Program-made: the position numbers and the translations under genes
Shown: positions 43,580 to 52,535 of the stretch, in pieces
Position numbering within the stretch: the stretch's first letter is position 1
Layout: the number at the start of each line of letters is the position of its first letter
Assembly (NCBI RefSeq): GCF_001651865.1
Contig: NZ_LPUX01000064.1
Coordinates: 744,001 to 808,000, forward strand
DNA length: 64,000 bases
Source of the DNA: Sinorhizobium glycinis
GTDB taxonomy: Bacteria; Pseudomonadota; Alphaproteobacteria; Rhizobiales; Rhizobiaceae
Direction of reading: 5' to 3'
Notes under the pieces: model-generated
Database searches by the model: none
Told to the model about the DNA's origin: nothing
Seen by the model: the letters and a program-made list of their open reading frames with translations, nothing else

Positions 43580-44614
43580 ATGACCAAGTATAAGCTCGAG
43601 TACATCTGGCTCGATGGCTACACACCCGTACCAAATCTCCGCGGCAAGACGCAGATCAAGGAATTCGACGCGTTCCCGACGCTCGAGCAGCTTCCGCTCT
43701 GGGGCTTCGACGGCAGCTCGACGATGCAGGCCGAAGGCCGCAGCTCCGACTGCGTGCTGAAGCCGGTTGCCGTCTATCCGGATCCGGTCCGCACCAATGG
43801 CGTGCTGGTCATGTGCGAGGTCATGATGCCGGACGGCAAGACGCCGCATCCGTCGAACTCGCGCGCCACGATCCTCGACGACGAAGGCGCCTGGTTCGGC
43901 TTCGAGCAGGAATACTTCTTCTACAAGAACGGCCGCCCGCTCGGCTTCCCGGAGCAGGGCTATCCGGCACCGCAGGGTCCGTATTACACGGGCGTCGGCT
44001 ACAGCAACGTCGGCGACGTCGCGCGCCAGATCGTCGAAGAACACCTCGACATCTGCCTGGCTGCCGGCATCAACCATGAAGGCATCAATGCCGAAGTCGC
44101 CAAGGGCCAGTGGGAATTCCAGGTCTTCGGCAAGGGCTCCAAGAAGGCCGCCGACGAAGTCTGGATGGCTCGCTACCTGCTGCAGCGCCTGACCGAAAAA
44201 TACGGCATCGACGTCGAGTACCACTGCAAGCCGCTCGGCGACACCGACTGGAACGGCTCCGGCATGCACTGCAACTTCTCGACCGCCTACATGCGCGAAG
44301 TCGGCGGCAAGGACTATTTCGAGGCGCTGATGGCAGCCTTCGACAAGAACCTGATGGAACACATCGAGGTCTACGGCCCGGACAACCACCTGCGCCTGAC
44401 CGGCAAGCATGAGACGGCACCGTGGAACAAGTTCAGCTACGGCGTTGCCGACCGCGGTGCATCGATCCGCGTTCCGCACAGCTTCGTCAACAATGGCTAC
44501 AAGGGCTACCTCGAAGATCGCCGCCCGAACTCCCAGGGCGACCCCTACCAGATCGCTTCGCGCGTGCTGAAGACGATTGCTTCCGTTCCGGCGGAAGTTT
44601 CTAAGGTCGCTTAA
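43580..44614 (+). CDS. glnII: Glutamine synthetase II (eukaryote-like GSII)
   Basis: A 344-residue GSII, shorter than GSI (about 470). It condenses ammonium and glutamate to glutamine with ATP. Motifs: EYIWLDGYTPVPNLRGKT at the N-terminus, PLWGFDGSSTMQAEGRSSDC (about 35-55), the metal-binding WFGFEQEYFFY (about 105), AGINHEGINAEVAKGQWEFQ, and ETAPWNKFSYGVADRGASIR near the ATP/glutamate site. Preceded by a long leader and a sigma-54 promoter, and divergent from gstI. Followed by a strong terminator. Confidence 0.98.
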   Translation: MTKYKLEYIWLDGYTPVPNLRGKTQIKEFDAFPTLEQLPLWGFDGSSTMQAEGRSSDCVLKPVAVYPDPVRTNGVLVMCEVMMPDGKTPHPSNSRATILDDEGAWFGFEQEYFFYKNGRPLGFPEQGYPAPQGPYYTGVGYSNVGDVARQIVEEHLDICLAAGINHEGINAEVAKGQWEFQVFGKGSKKAADEVWMARYLLQRLTEKYGIDVEYHCKPLGDTDWNGSGMHCNFSTAYMREVGGKDYFEALMAAFDKNLMEHIEVYGPDNHLRLTGKHETAPWNKFSYGVADRGASIRVPHSFVNNGYKGYLEDRRPNSQGDPYQIASRVLKTIASVPAEVSKVA

Positions 44615-44631
44615 CTACTCCCAAGCCTCTA

Positions 44632-44668
44632 CATGGCGTCGATCTCACGGTCGGCGCCATGCTTTTTT
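44632..44668 (+). terminator. Rho-independent terminator of glnII
   Basis: CATGGCG (44632-44638) pairs with CGCCATG (44655-44661), with extra internal pairing possible, followed by C and TTTTTT (44663-44668), 18 bases after the glnII stop. It runs into the stop codon of the convergent HAD gene. Confidence 0.85.
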
Positions 44669-45443
44669 AACAGGCGCCGCACCGCGCGAGAATCCATTCG
44701 GCGGCTGCCCCGATGTCGTCGACGGTCGCGCTCGGCGCCGGCGCAAATCGCGCTTCGTCTCCCCCCCTGTACTTTCCCGTACGCACCAGCAGCGCATGAC
44801 CAAGCCCGGCGCTCAGCGCACCGGCGACGTCGGTTTCCGCGTCGTCCCCGACCATCACGGCGTCCGCTGCCGTGCAGGGTATGGTGGCGAGGGCAGAAAG
44901 GAAAAAGCCGGGCGCCGGCTTGCCGAGGACGATTGCTTGCCGCCGGCTGGCAAATTCCAGTGCGGCGACGAAAGCTCCCGCGTCGAGGCTCAACTTCCCG
45001 TCGGCGTCCTTGAAGGTGCGGTTCGGCGCAAGCGCCAGCAGTTCGGCGCCATCGGTGAGTTTTCGGAAGGCGGCGTTCAGCGCTCGATAGTCGAAGGCAT
45101 CGCCGGCATCGCCGACGACGACCGCCATGCTGCCCTCGGCCGGTAGGTCATAGAATTCGGATACGAGATCGGGATGGACGAGAAGGTGCGCGGCTCGCTC
45201 GTGCGCGCGGAGCCAGTTGCAGGCGGCCTCGGCCGGCGTGAAGAGCTCGGCGCCTTTTACCGGAAGCCCCAGTTTCGCCAGCCGCTCGAGGACGGCTTGC
45301 TTCGTCGAGCGAGTGGTGTTGCTGACGAAGCGGATCGGAAGGTTCGACGCGCGCAATCGGGCGACGGCAGCCGCCGCCCCGGGCACGGCCTTTTCGCCGT
45401 CATAGATGACGCCGGCAAGATCCAACAGCACAGCTTTGATCAT
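44667..45443 (-). CDS. HAD-superfamily phosphatase, subfamily IIA (NagD/LHPP-like)
   Basis: A 258-residue HAD hydrolase. Motif I is LLDLAGVIYDGEKAVPGA, where the nucleophile Asp is kept but the second motif Asp is Gly-Val as in the LHPP-like subgroup; motif II is FVSNTTRSTKQAVLERL; the C2-type cap lies in the middle (about 75-175); motif III Lys is VLGKPAPGFF; motif IV is VMVGDDAETDVAGALSAG. Soluble and cytoplasmic. Subfamily members act on small phosphate esters or phosphoramidates; the natural substrate is unknown. It is convergent with glnII and shares its terminator region. Confidence 0.88.
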   Translation of the reverse strand: MIKAVLLDLAGVIYDGEKAVPGAAAAVARLRASNLPIRFVSNTTRSTKQAVLERLAKLGLPVKGAELFTPAEAACNWLRAHERAAHLLVHPDLVSEFYDLPAEGSMAVVVGDAGDAFDYRALNAAFRKLTDGAELLALAPNRTFKDADGKLSLDAGAFVAALEFASRRQAIVLGKPAPGFFLSALATIPCTAADAVMVGDDAETDVAGALSAGLGHALLVRTGKYRGGDEARFAPAPSATVDDIGAAAEWILARCGAC

Positions 45444-45580
45444 ACGGGCAGGATGGCACGGCGCCGTGCGGGGTCAAGCTTTGCCATGTCAGGCGAAGGG
45501 AGGCCCCGAATTCCGGGTCGCGGCACCCGATCGATCAGTGGGGGGTAATGCGGACGGTTTGGCATGGCGCCGCGCGTCGC

Positions 45581-45847
45581 TCACGCGAACCGGCTCGCCG
45601 TTCTCGCGCGCGCCTTTGCGGCCTCTTCCTCGCGGTTGCGTGGAGATTGTGAAGTCTCCAGCGAATCGAGCAGTTCCCGGGCGGATGCCGCGATCGAATT
45701 GACCGCGCGCTCGAACGCCTCCTCATTGCGTTTCGACGGTTTGGTCGTTCCGCTCAGCTTGCGCACGAACTGCAGCGCGGCGTCGTGGATTTCCTCTTCC
45801 GTTGCTGGCGGATCGAAATTGAACAGGGTTCTTATGTTCCGGCACAT
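45581..45847 (-). CDS. DUF2277 family protein
   Basis: An 88-residue protein starting MCRNIRTLFNFDPPATEEEI, the family signature, followed by DAALQFVRKLSGTTKPSKRN and helical NEEAFERAVNSIAASARELL. DUF2277 proteins are small, widespread and of unknown function. The start at 45847 has GGGAG about 5-9 bases upstream (TGGGAGCAAGTC). The C-terminal tail (REEEAAKARARTASRF) is charged and probably disordered. Alone between a HAD phosphatase and a long gap. Confidence 0.88.
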   Translation of the reverse strand: MCRNIRTLFNFDPPATEEEIHDAALQFVRKLSGTTKPSKRNEEAFERAVNSIAASARELLDSLETSQSPRNREEEAAKARARTASRFA

Positions 45848-46333
45848 GACTTGCTCCCAAGCACGGAAAGCACAACACGCTCACGGCGATCCATCCTCGA
45901 TGTAGCACCACCGAGGGCGCAGCGATCATCGTTGAAGGACAGGATTTAGCCAAACACTTTTTTCACGCGGGATTGGCTTGCCATTCCGCGTCATTCGCCG
46001 AACTCGGAGATGCGTCGCCAGTCTATCATGTCGACGAGAACAGCCAGCCTCCGAGCCGGCTCGGTCAGGGCTTCGTCAAGCCAGCCGATCTGACCGCCGC
46101 TCACAGGCTCATTTGCGCCCACGTCGGCCTGATGATCCTCGGGATTGAAGGAAGCTTAGTGGAGATTGCCCAATTTCGTCGCTTTGGCGGCCTGGAAGAT
46201 TGGTCAGCCGCCGCCGGGTGGCCGCTTCCGGCTGAATTTGGTTGTGTTTTTCCAAGCCGCAACTGACAGAGACGTTGACACCGGCCCCGTTCCTTTAGCA
46301 TTTAGGGGCGGGGACTCAGCAGACACTTCATCG
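45848..46333. other. Intergenic region upstream of the FecR-TPR-barrel gene
   Basis: A 486-base stretch. The forward frame 45973-46266 resembles no known protein. The only item of note is a 43-codon minus-strand frame (separate entry). The promoter of the large gene downstream should lie in the right part, but I see neither good promoter boxes nor a good ribosome site near 46334. Confidence 0.45.
45991..46122 (-). pseudogene. Possible gene remnant or very small ORF
   Basis: A GTG-initiated 43-codon frame reading ...GGQIGWLDEALTEPARRLAV and then LVDMIDWRRISEFGE. The composition is protein-like and the end is reminiscent of helical segments in DNA-binding or transposase N-termini, but I cannot place it in a family. 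GAGGA lies 13 bases before the GTG. It may be a decayed fragment of a larger gene. Confidence 0.25.
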
Positions 46334-49300
46334 ATGCACAAGCTCAGACTAGGGGTTGCAGCACTTGTGGTGCTGGCAAGCGGGCTGCCAACTGCGGCCG
46401 AGGTACTGTCGCGCGCCGGCTTTGCCGAGGGGTCCGTCATATCCCGCAAGTCCGGCGAGGAAATCAGCTTCATTGACATCGAAGGCTGGCGCAGCGTGGA
46501 GGTCAGTCAGGACCTGCTTGCCGGCGACATTCTGCGGACCAATGCGTCCGGCAGTCTTGCACTGCTCTTTTCCGACGACACCCAGATGCGCATGGGGCGC
46601 AACACGACGCTTCTTGTCAAAAAGATTGGCGAGCACTCCGGCAGCGAGCTTGAACTCAAGGCCGGCGCCATTTGGGCACGGGCAAAGCGCGGAGGCAGTG
46701 GCCTCACCGTCGATACGCCTTCGGCTGCCGCCGCGATACGGGGAACGGACTGGACGCTCAGCGTGAGCGGCAACGGCGACACAACCCTCTCCGTCCTGGA
46801 GGGCAGCGTGGAACTCAAGAACGCCCAAGGTGCCGTGACCGTCAATCAGGGGGAGGGCGCGATTGCGGCCATTGGCCAGGCGCCGCGCAAGTACATCCTC
46901 GTCAATCTCAAGGAACGCGAGCAGATCCTGCTCTATTCGGAGCTGCGCGGTGTTTTCGCAGGTTTGCCGGCAAGCGGGCTGGGCGGCCGCGAGACTCGCG
47001 CCGAACGCGAGCGCATCCTGGCCATTGCACCGGTCCGGCGCAGCGATGAAGACTGGCTCGCGCTTGCCGAAGCGTCGCTGTCGCACGACGGCCGGGCAGC
47101 CGCCAAGGAGGCGCTGAGAGAACTGCGGCGGCCTCTGCCTGCTCGCTTGGAGGCGCGTGCCAAGCTCGTCGAGGCGATGATCGCCGGACTGGAGCGGCGC
47201 TATGGCGATGCAAGCCGGCTCTTTGCCGCCGCTCTGCCTGCGCTTCCCCGAAACCGCAGGGCATCGGCAATCTATGGCCGCTGGTTCGCCGAGACCCTGG
47301 CCCATCCCGATCGGCAAGCCCCGCCGCCGCGCGAGGGCGCCTATGCGGACGATCCTACCGCGGCATTGATGCAGGCCACGGCCGCTTCCCATGCAGTCGG
47401 GCCGGCCGAAGCGATCGAGATACTGCGAGCGGCCGAGCGCCGCTATCCCGAGGACGCACGGCTGCCGGCGATGCGCGCCGACCTCGCTTTTCAGCTCGAC
47501 CGCCGCGACGAGGTTAAGGAGGCGCTTGCCCGGGCCAAAGCGCTTGATCCGGATGAGACGGCCTATCTCCTGAGCAATGCGCGCTTCCGCGCGTCGGTAT
47601 CGAGCGACCTTGATGGCGCGCTCGCCGACCTGAAACGCGCCACGGAAGTCGCTCCGGGTGACGATGCCGTCTGGAATGAACTCGGCATCATTCAGAGTGA
47701 TCGCAACGCGATCGTCGAAGCGGATGCCGCCCATCGCCGCGCCATCGCATTGAACCCGGAAAATGCGGTCTTGTACGCCAATTATGCGCGCTTCCTGATG
47801 GACAATGATCAAATCGTGGCGGCGAAAGCGGAGATTGACAGGGCGGAGGCACTCGATCCCCATTCCTATGCGGTTCTCGCCGCCAAGGGCCGCTATCTCT
47901 TGCGGATCGGAAAAACCGAGGAAGGCGAGAAGGTGCTGCTCGAAGCCTCCGCCGTGAACCCGACCTATGGCGACAGCCTCATAGGCCTGGCGATCGGCAG
48001 CTATCAGCTGGGCGAAGAGGAAGAGACCGCCCAGGCTCTCGACAATGCGGACAGGTTTGATCCGGACAATCCCTCGATCCCACTGATCCGCTCCGGCATA
48101 GCCATTGACCAGTACCGCGCCGACGAAGCGATCGTGGAGGCTCGCGAGGCGCTGCGCCGTCGCCAGGCGCGCGGCGGCTACTACAGCGGTTACGACGCAA
48201 ACCGACAGGCCTCATCTTTTCTGGGAGTCACGCTCGCCAATATCGGACTGACCGAATGGGGCCAGTACTACGCGGATCGCTCATTCGACCCGTTCAAAGC
48301 AACGAGCTACATCGACGAGGCTGCAAGCGGACGGCTCAACCCTTTCGTGGGAGAACCGCTTTCTGGTCTGGATCGCTTCCCGTTCGGTTCAACGTCCACT
48401 TCCTTGCAGATGCAAGGCCTTCTTTTTGATCCGCTTGCCGTCGCTTCGGAGGGTAAGCGCAATTCGCTCGAAGGGCGAAGCTTTTTTGAAACCGCGATCG
48501 GAGCCGCGGTTTTCGACAGTGGTGCGGGTCCAGGCTGGGGCAGTGACGTCCTTCTTCAGGGCACGAGCTACAGTGGCATACCCTTGAGCTATTACGTACA
48601 GGGCCAAATATCGCGCCCGGAGTTCGAGCGCGAGAATGATACCGACGATTTCGACGGCGGCCTGTTTCAGCTCGGTCTTCGACCCACCCTTGCCGATAGC
48701 CTCTTCCTGTTTGGAAACAACATCCGGCAAGAGATCGGTTATCCTGGTCAAATATGGAACCCGGCTCCGTTTAACGAGGTCGGAACTCGCGACAATACAA
48801 TCGGGGGGGCATGGAGCCATACGATCTCTGACCGCAATGTCATTCAGGCCTTCGCTGTAGCGAGTGATGTCGACACTCGGCGCCAGTTCCGGGTAACAGA
48901 TTTTGACGCAGGGATAGTCTACCGGATCAACGAAAGGAACGAAGATGACGACATTGCGTACGGTGTAAGTCATCTATTCGGTATCGGCCCCCTCACCGTT
49001 CGCTACGGTGCGGAGGCGGCACACTCTCAGTTCTGGATCTCTCAGACGTCAACCAATTTGAGCTCGGGTGCCGTCGAACACCTTGGTGAGTTTTCCGGAG
49101 AAAGCAACGCGACCCGCGCCTATTTCGACGTCATGCTGGACCTGTCCCAGGATCTTCAGTTCCAGGGCGGAGCTTACGTCACTCGGTTTGACGGCGAAAG
49201 CGGGATTTGGGGCCCGGTCGACCCGCGGGTAGGCGTCGCGTGGTCTCCCATAGAGGGGCACTGGCTTCGGGCCTACTACCGGCAGGACACCCAGTTCCTA

Positions 49301-49954
49301 TCCAACCACACGCTATCGCCTGTGACAACGGTCGGCCTGGCTCCGCTTCAGCTGCCGCTCTATTCGAGCGGACAGACGCGCACGGCCGCCTTACGTTGGG
49401 ATGCGGAGTGGAACGAGCGCTTTTTTACGGCTGTCGAATACCAGCACCAGCGGTTCAATGGCCTTACGCTTGAGTACGAAGACCTGCTCTCGACCTTTAT
49501 TACGTCGGATGGTGAGATCGACCGCTTGAATATTAGTGCCAATTACTGGATCGGCAATGGCTTGGGTGTCTTCGGCTCGCTGACGTTGAACGACAGTAAA
49601 GACACCACCCCCTTTTGGAATTCCGATTTCAAGGTGCCGCTCATACCCGACTACGTGGCCCAAGTTGGCCTCAGCTATGTACATCCCTCGCGCGTGACGC
49701 TGACCATCGCCGAGACATTCGTCGGTTCTCGGGTCGGCGGGCAATACTACGACGAGGACGACGACTTCAATCCCGTAGCGGTGGGATTGGAATCGTACCG
49801 GACGACGGACGCGGCGATCACCTGGAAATCTGAGAGTGGGCACCTGGAGATTGGGGCGCAGGTGCTGAATGTCTTCGACACGGGTATAGAAATGGCCGGA
49901 GGTCTGCCGTCGCCCGGACGTACGATCCGCGCCACGATCCGGGCGCGGTTTTAG
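46334..49954 (+). CDS. FecR-domain / TPR / outer-membrane beta-barrel protein
   Basis: A 1206-residue exported protein. Residues 1-22 are a signal peptide. About 30-170 form a FecR domain (DLLAGDILRTNASGSLALLF, GAIWARAKRGGSGLTVDTPS, AAIRGTDWTLSVSG, LEGSVELKNAQG). About 345-610 hold tandem tetratricopeptide repeats (for example AIEILRAAERRYPEDARLPA, ADAAHRRAIALNPENAVLYA). About 685-1206 look like an outer-membrane barrel: many alternating aromatic strands, PRVGVAWSPIEGHWLRAYYR, and a TonB-receptor-like end VLNVFDTGIEMAGG...IRARF finishing in Phe. No plug domain is seen. TPR-plus-barrel proteins such as BcsC and PgaA export polysaccharide; a FecR front end is unusual. The barrel half is visibly less GC-rich than the rest. 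Confidence 0.8.
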   Translation: MHKLRLGVAALVVLASGLPTAAEVLSRAGFAEGSVISRKSGEEISFIDIEGWRSVEVSQDLLAGDILRTNASGSLALLFSDDTQMRMGRNTTLLVKKIGEHSGSELELKAGAIWARAKRGGSGLTVDTPSAAAAIRGTDWTLSVSGNGDTTLSVLEGSVELKNAQGAVTVNQGEGAIAAIGQAPRKYILVNLKEREQILLYSELRGVFAGLPASGLGGRETRAERERILAIAPVRRSDEDWLALAEASLSHDGRAAAKEALRELRRPLPARLEARAKLVEAMIAGLERRYGDASRLFAAALPALPRNRRASAIYGRWFAETLAHPDRQAPPPREGAYADDPTAALMQATAASHAVGPAEAIEILRAAERRYPEDARLPAMRADLAFQLDRRDEVKEALARAKALDPDETAYLLSNARFRASVSSDLDGALADLKRATEVAPGDDAVWNELGIIQSDRNAIVEADAAHRRAIALNPENAVLYANYARFLMDNDQIVAAKAEIDRAEALDPHSYAVLAAKGRYLLRIGKTEEGEKVLLEASAVNPTYGDSLIGLAIGSYQLGEEEETAQALDNADRFDPDNPSIPLIRSGIAIDQYRADEAIVEAREALRRRQARGGYYSGYDANRQASSFLGVTLANIGLTEWGQYYADRSFDPFKATSYIDEAASGRLNPFVGEPLSGLDRFPFGSTSTSLQMQGLLFDPLAVASEGKRNSLEGRSFFETAIGAAVFDSGAGPGWGSDVLLQGTSYSGIPLSYYVQGQISRPEFERENDTDDFDGGLFQLGLRPTLADSLFLFGNNIRQEIGYPGQIWNPAPFNEVGTRDNTIGGAWSHTISDRNVIQAFAVASDVDTRRQFRVTDFDAGIVYRINERNEDDDIAYGVSHLFGIGPLTVRYGAEAAHSQFWISQTSTNLSSGAVEHLGEFSGESNATRAYFDVMLDLSQDLQFQGGAYVTRFDGESGIWGPVDPRVGVAWSPIEGHWLRAYYRQDTQFLSNHTLSPVTTVGLAPLQLPLYSSGQTRTAALRWDAEWNERFFTAVEYQHQRFNGLTLEYEDLLSTFITSDGEIDRLNISANYWIGNGLGVFGSLTLNDSKDTTPFWNSDFKVPLIPDYVAQVGLSYVHPSRVTLTIAETFVGSRVGGQYYDEDDDFNPVAVGLESYRTTDAAITWKSESGHLEIGAQVLNVFDTGIEMAGGLPSPGRTIRATIRARF

Positions 49955-50059
49955 CGCCCGAGAGCAAATGTGGCCGTCAGTGAGGCTGTGAGCCGCGGCA
50001 GGGGAGTACCGAGCGGTCGGCGACTGCCCTTCGTATTAGGCTGACCGCCGTTCAGGCCG

Positions 50060-50224
50060 TTAGCCGCGGCGCACGTCCGGGAAGTTGGCCGGGTTGATGC
50101 CGAGGGTGTGGAGGTCGCGGGCGCTCGGGCGGCGGTGGCCTTCGACGGCGGCGGCGGCAGCAGTGGCGGCGCCCAGGACTGCGAAGGCGCGGCCGATGAA
50201 GCCCATGCGGTTCTTGCTAGTCAT
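50060..50224 (-). CDS. Small 54-residue protein with N-terminal hydrophobic segment
   Basis: A 54-residue frame starting MTSKNRMGFIGRAFAVLGAA, continuing as an Ala-rich hydrophobic stretch and ending in ARDLHTLGINPANFPDVRRG. The hydrophobic part could be a membrane anchor or uncleaved signal. The basic start, regular composition and polar tail with the LGINPANF motif look like a genuine small rhizobial protein, although I cannot name a family. No strong Shine-Dalgarno sequence is seen before 50224. Confidence 0.55.
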   Translation of the reverse strand: MTSKNRMGFIGRAFAVLGAATAAAAAVEGHRRPSARDLHTLGINPANFPDVRRG

Positions 50225-50324
50225 TGTCTTTGCTCACTTTCTTTCTCAATTCGATGAGCAAAAGATGGGCCTGACGGCGTTATTTTGCAATGCACAAAAC
50301 CTCACCCCAGCCATGCAGTGAAAG

Positions 50325-50357
50325 CAGGCCCGGTTGGCGATCTGCCAACCGGGCCTG
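50325..50357 (-). terminator. Strong hairpin downstream of tctA
   Basis: CAGGCCCGGTTGGC (50325-50338) pairs perfectly over 14 bases with GCCAACCGGGCCTG (50344-50357) around loop GATCT. It lies about 155 bases after the tctA stop; the minus-strand sequence after it is CTTTC, a weak U tract. A second hairpin (GATGACGAT / ATCGTCATC, 50400-50423) lies closer to tctA. Confidence 0.5.
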
Positions 50358-50439
50358 TGTTGAGCGGAGCGTGGCTGCCCCTCCTCGTCCCGCTCGTTGG
50401 ATGACGATGAAATCATCGTCATCACCTTTGAGAAGTAGC

Positions 50440-50483
50440 GCGGGATGCGGGCGGAAAACCGCACACACTTTTCCTCATCCCGC
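50440..50483. repeat. Rhizobial palindromic element (RPE-like), second copy
   Basis: Begins GCGGGATGCGGGCGGAAAAC and ends TTTTCCTCATCCCGC, close to the copy at 9710-9754. It sits between two hairpins and the tctA stop. Minus-strand frames of 60-70 codons here are repeat sequence, not genes. Confidence 0.85.
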
Positions 50484-50511
50484 GCTAAAGCGCCTTGGGA
50501 GGCGGAAGCAA

Positions 50512-52029
50512 TCAGTCTTCGCTGGCAGCAAGCTGGGCGAGCACTTCGCCGCGGCCGCGGGCCCTGAGGATCAGTGGGACGATGAAGGCCAGCGCCGCGA
50601 TCAGCAGCAGCACAGCCGCGATCGGCGAGGTGAAGAGCACGGTCACGTCACCCTGGCTGATCGACAGCGCCCGGCGCAGCTGCTGCTCGGCGAGCGGCCC
50701 GAGGATCAGGCCGACGACGACCGGCGCGATCGGGTAGCCAAAGACGCGCATGACGTAGCCGAGCAGGCCGAAGGCGAGCAGCATGCCGAGCTCGAACACC
50801 GAGGGATTGGCGCCGATCGTGCCGAGCGTCGCGAAGAGCAGAATGCCGGCATAGAGCCAGGGCTTCGGGATCGTCAGCAGCTTCACCCAAAGGCCGACCA
50901 GCGGCAGGTTCAGGACGAGCAGCATGAAGTTGGCGATCAGCAGGCTGGCGATCAGGCCCCAGACGAGCTGCGGATTGGTCGCGAAGAGCAGCGGGCCGGG
51001 CTGCAGGCCATATTGCTGGAAGCCGGCCAGCATGATGGCCGCGGTCGCCGACGTCGGCAGGCCGAGGGTCAGGAGCGGCACGAGCGTGCCGGCCGCCGAC
51101 GCGTTGTTCGCGGCTTCCGGACCGGCAACGCCTTCGATCGCGCCATTGCCGAATTCTTCCGGATGCTTGCTTAGGCGCTTCTCGGTGGCATAGGAGAGGA
51201 AGGTGCCGATCTCGGCGCCGCCCGCCGGCATAGCGCCGATCGGGAAGCCGATGAACGTGCCGCGCAGCCACGCCTTCCAGGAGCGTGCCCAATCCGAGGC
51301 ACTCATCCAGACCGAGCCGCGCACGGCCTCGACCTTGTCGGGTCCCTTGTCGCCCTGCGCCGCGATGTAGAGCGTTTCGCCGATCGCGAACATCGCAACG
51401 GCGAGCGTCGTCACCTCGATGCCGTCGAGCAGGTCGGGAACCCCGAAGGAAAGCCGCGCCTGGCCGGTCAACTGGTCGATGCCGATGCAGGCGAGCGTCA
51501 GGCCGATGAAGAGCGAGGTGAGACCGCGCAGCGTCGAGTCGCCGAAGGCGGAAGAAACGGTGACGAAGGCGAGCACCATCAGTGCGAAGTATTCGCGCGG
51601 ACCGAAGACGAGTGCCAGCTTGACGATATAGGGGGCGACGAAGGCGAGGCCGAGCGTTGCAATCAGCCCTGCGACGAAGGAGCCGATCGCCGCCGTTGCC
51701 AGTGCGGGGCCGCCACGGCCAGCGCGCGCCATCTTGTTGCCTTCGAGGGCAGTGACAATGGAGGAGCTTTCGCCGGGCGTGTTGAGCAGGATCGATGTCG
51801 TCGAGCCGCCATACATGCCGCCGTAGTAGATGCCGGCGAACATGATCAGCGAGCCGCCGGGATCAAGCTGGTAGGTGACAGGCAGCAGGAGCGCGACAGT
51901 CAGGGCGGGGCCGATGCCCGGCAGGACGCCGACGGCCGTGCCAAGTGTCACTCCGATCAACGCATAGAGCAGGTTCATCGGTTGGGCAGCAACCAGCAGC
52001 CCCTGCAAAAGGAAATCAAGAGTACCCAT
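50512..52029 (-). CDS. tctA: TTT transporter large membrane subunit TctA
   Basis: A 505-residue permease with about 12 membrane segments. Motifs: [20 protein letters not shown] (about residue 27), [40 protein letters not shown], and [20 protein letters not shown]. It is the last gene of the leftward tctC-tctB-tctA operon and pairs with the TctB 14 bases upstream. The two-component genes tctD-tctE nearby are typical controllers of citrate-type TTT systems, so a tricarboxylate or related acid is the expected cargo. Confidence 0.95.
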   Translation of the reverse strand: MGTLDFLLQGLLVAAQPMNLLYALIGVTLGTAVGVLPGIGPALTVALLLPVTYQLDPGGSLIMFAGIYYGGMYGGSTTSILLNTPGESSSIVTALEGNKMARAGRGGPALATAAIGSFVAGLIATLGLAFVAPYIVKLALVFGPREYFALMVLAFVTVSSAFGDSTLRGLTSLFIGLTLACIGIDQLTGQARLSFGVPDLLDGIEVTTLAVAMFAIGETLYIAAQGDKGPDKVEAVRGSVWMSASDWARSWKAWLRGTFIGFPIGAMPAGGAEIGTFLSYATEKRLSKHPEEFGNGAIEGVAGPEAANNASAAGTLVPLLTLGLPTSATAAIMLAGFQQYGLQPGPLLFATNPQLVWGLIASLLIANFMLLVLNLPLVGLWVKLLTIPKPWLYAGILLFATLGTIGANPSVFELGMLLAFGLLGYVMRVFGYPIAPVVVGLILGPLAEQQLRRALSISQGDVTVLFTSPIAAVLLLIAALAFIVPLILRARGRGEVLAQLAASED

Positions 52030-52043
52030 AATTGTCGGCCTTT

Positions 52044-52535
52044 CTAGAAGAGCAGGCGTTCAAGCGGTCCTGCCGGCAGCGACAACTGCAGGACTTTGGC
52101 GAAAATCGTCCAGACGACGAAACTGGCGACGATGCCGAAGGGAATTGTCAGCCAAATTTGCCGCTTCCCGAAGCCGCGCGCCGTCATGGCGAAGAGGATG
52201 CCGGTGGCGATCGAGAAACCGAGCGTGTTGAGCAGCAGCATCTGCGCCGCAAGACCGCCGACGACCCAGGCGACCGGCCCGAACTGCTGCGGTTCACGCT
52301 CGGCAAAGTCGCCCCTGAAGCCCTCGATAGCCGTCCAGACGGCAAGCACGATAAGACAGCAGGCGATCGCGTAGGGCACCGTCGTCGGGCCGACCTGCGA
52401 GTAGCCGGCGAGTCCGGTGAGGCGGGAAACGTCCCAGAAGATCACGCCGGCAATCGCAGCCAGCACGACGGCGATGATCAGCGCCGCCCGATCAGGGCGG
52501 CGCGTTTCGACGGAAGGGCTATCTCCCCTGCTCAT
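52044..52535 (-). CDS. tctB: TTT transporter small membrane subunit TctB
   Basis: A 163-residue protein with four hydrophobic segments (first [20 protein letters not shown]; then [60 protein letters not shown]). The TctB landmark [14 protein letters not shown] follows helix 1. Its ATG overlaps the tctC stop as ATGA, implying coupled translation. Confidence 0.9.
   Translation of the reverse strand: MSRGDSPSVETRRPDRAALIIAVVLAAIAGVIFWDVSRLTGLAGYSQVGPTTVPYAIACCLIVLAVWTAIEGFRGDFAEREPQQFGPVAWVVGGLAAQMLLLNTLGFSIATGILFAMTARGFGKRQIWLTIPFGIVASFVVWTIFAKVLQLSLPAGPLERLLF

Noticed and set aside
45973-46266. Plus-strand frame of 97 codons
   Set aside because: Overlaps a more protein-like short minus-strand frame; no motif or start signal supports it.
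46349-47863. Minus-strand frame of 504 codons
   Set aside because: Antisense of the FecR-TPR part, which carries recognisable domains on the plus strand.
50246-50468. Minus-strand frames of 60-70 codons near the tctA end
   Set aside because: They translate the RPE repeat and adjacent hairpins; such frames recur wherever RPEs occur.
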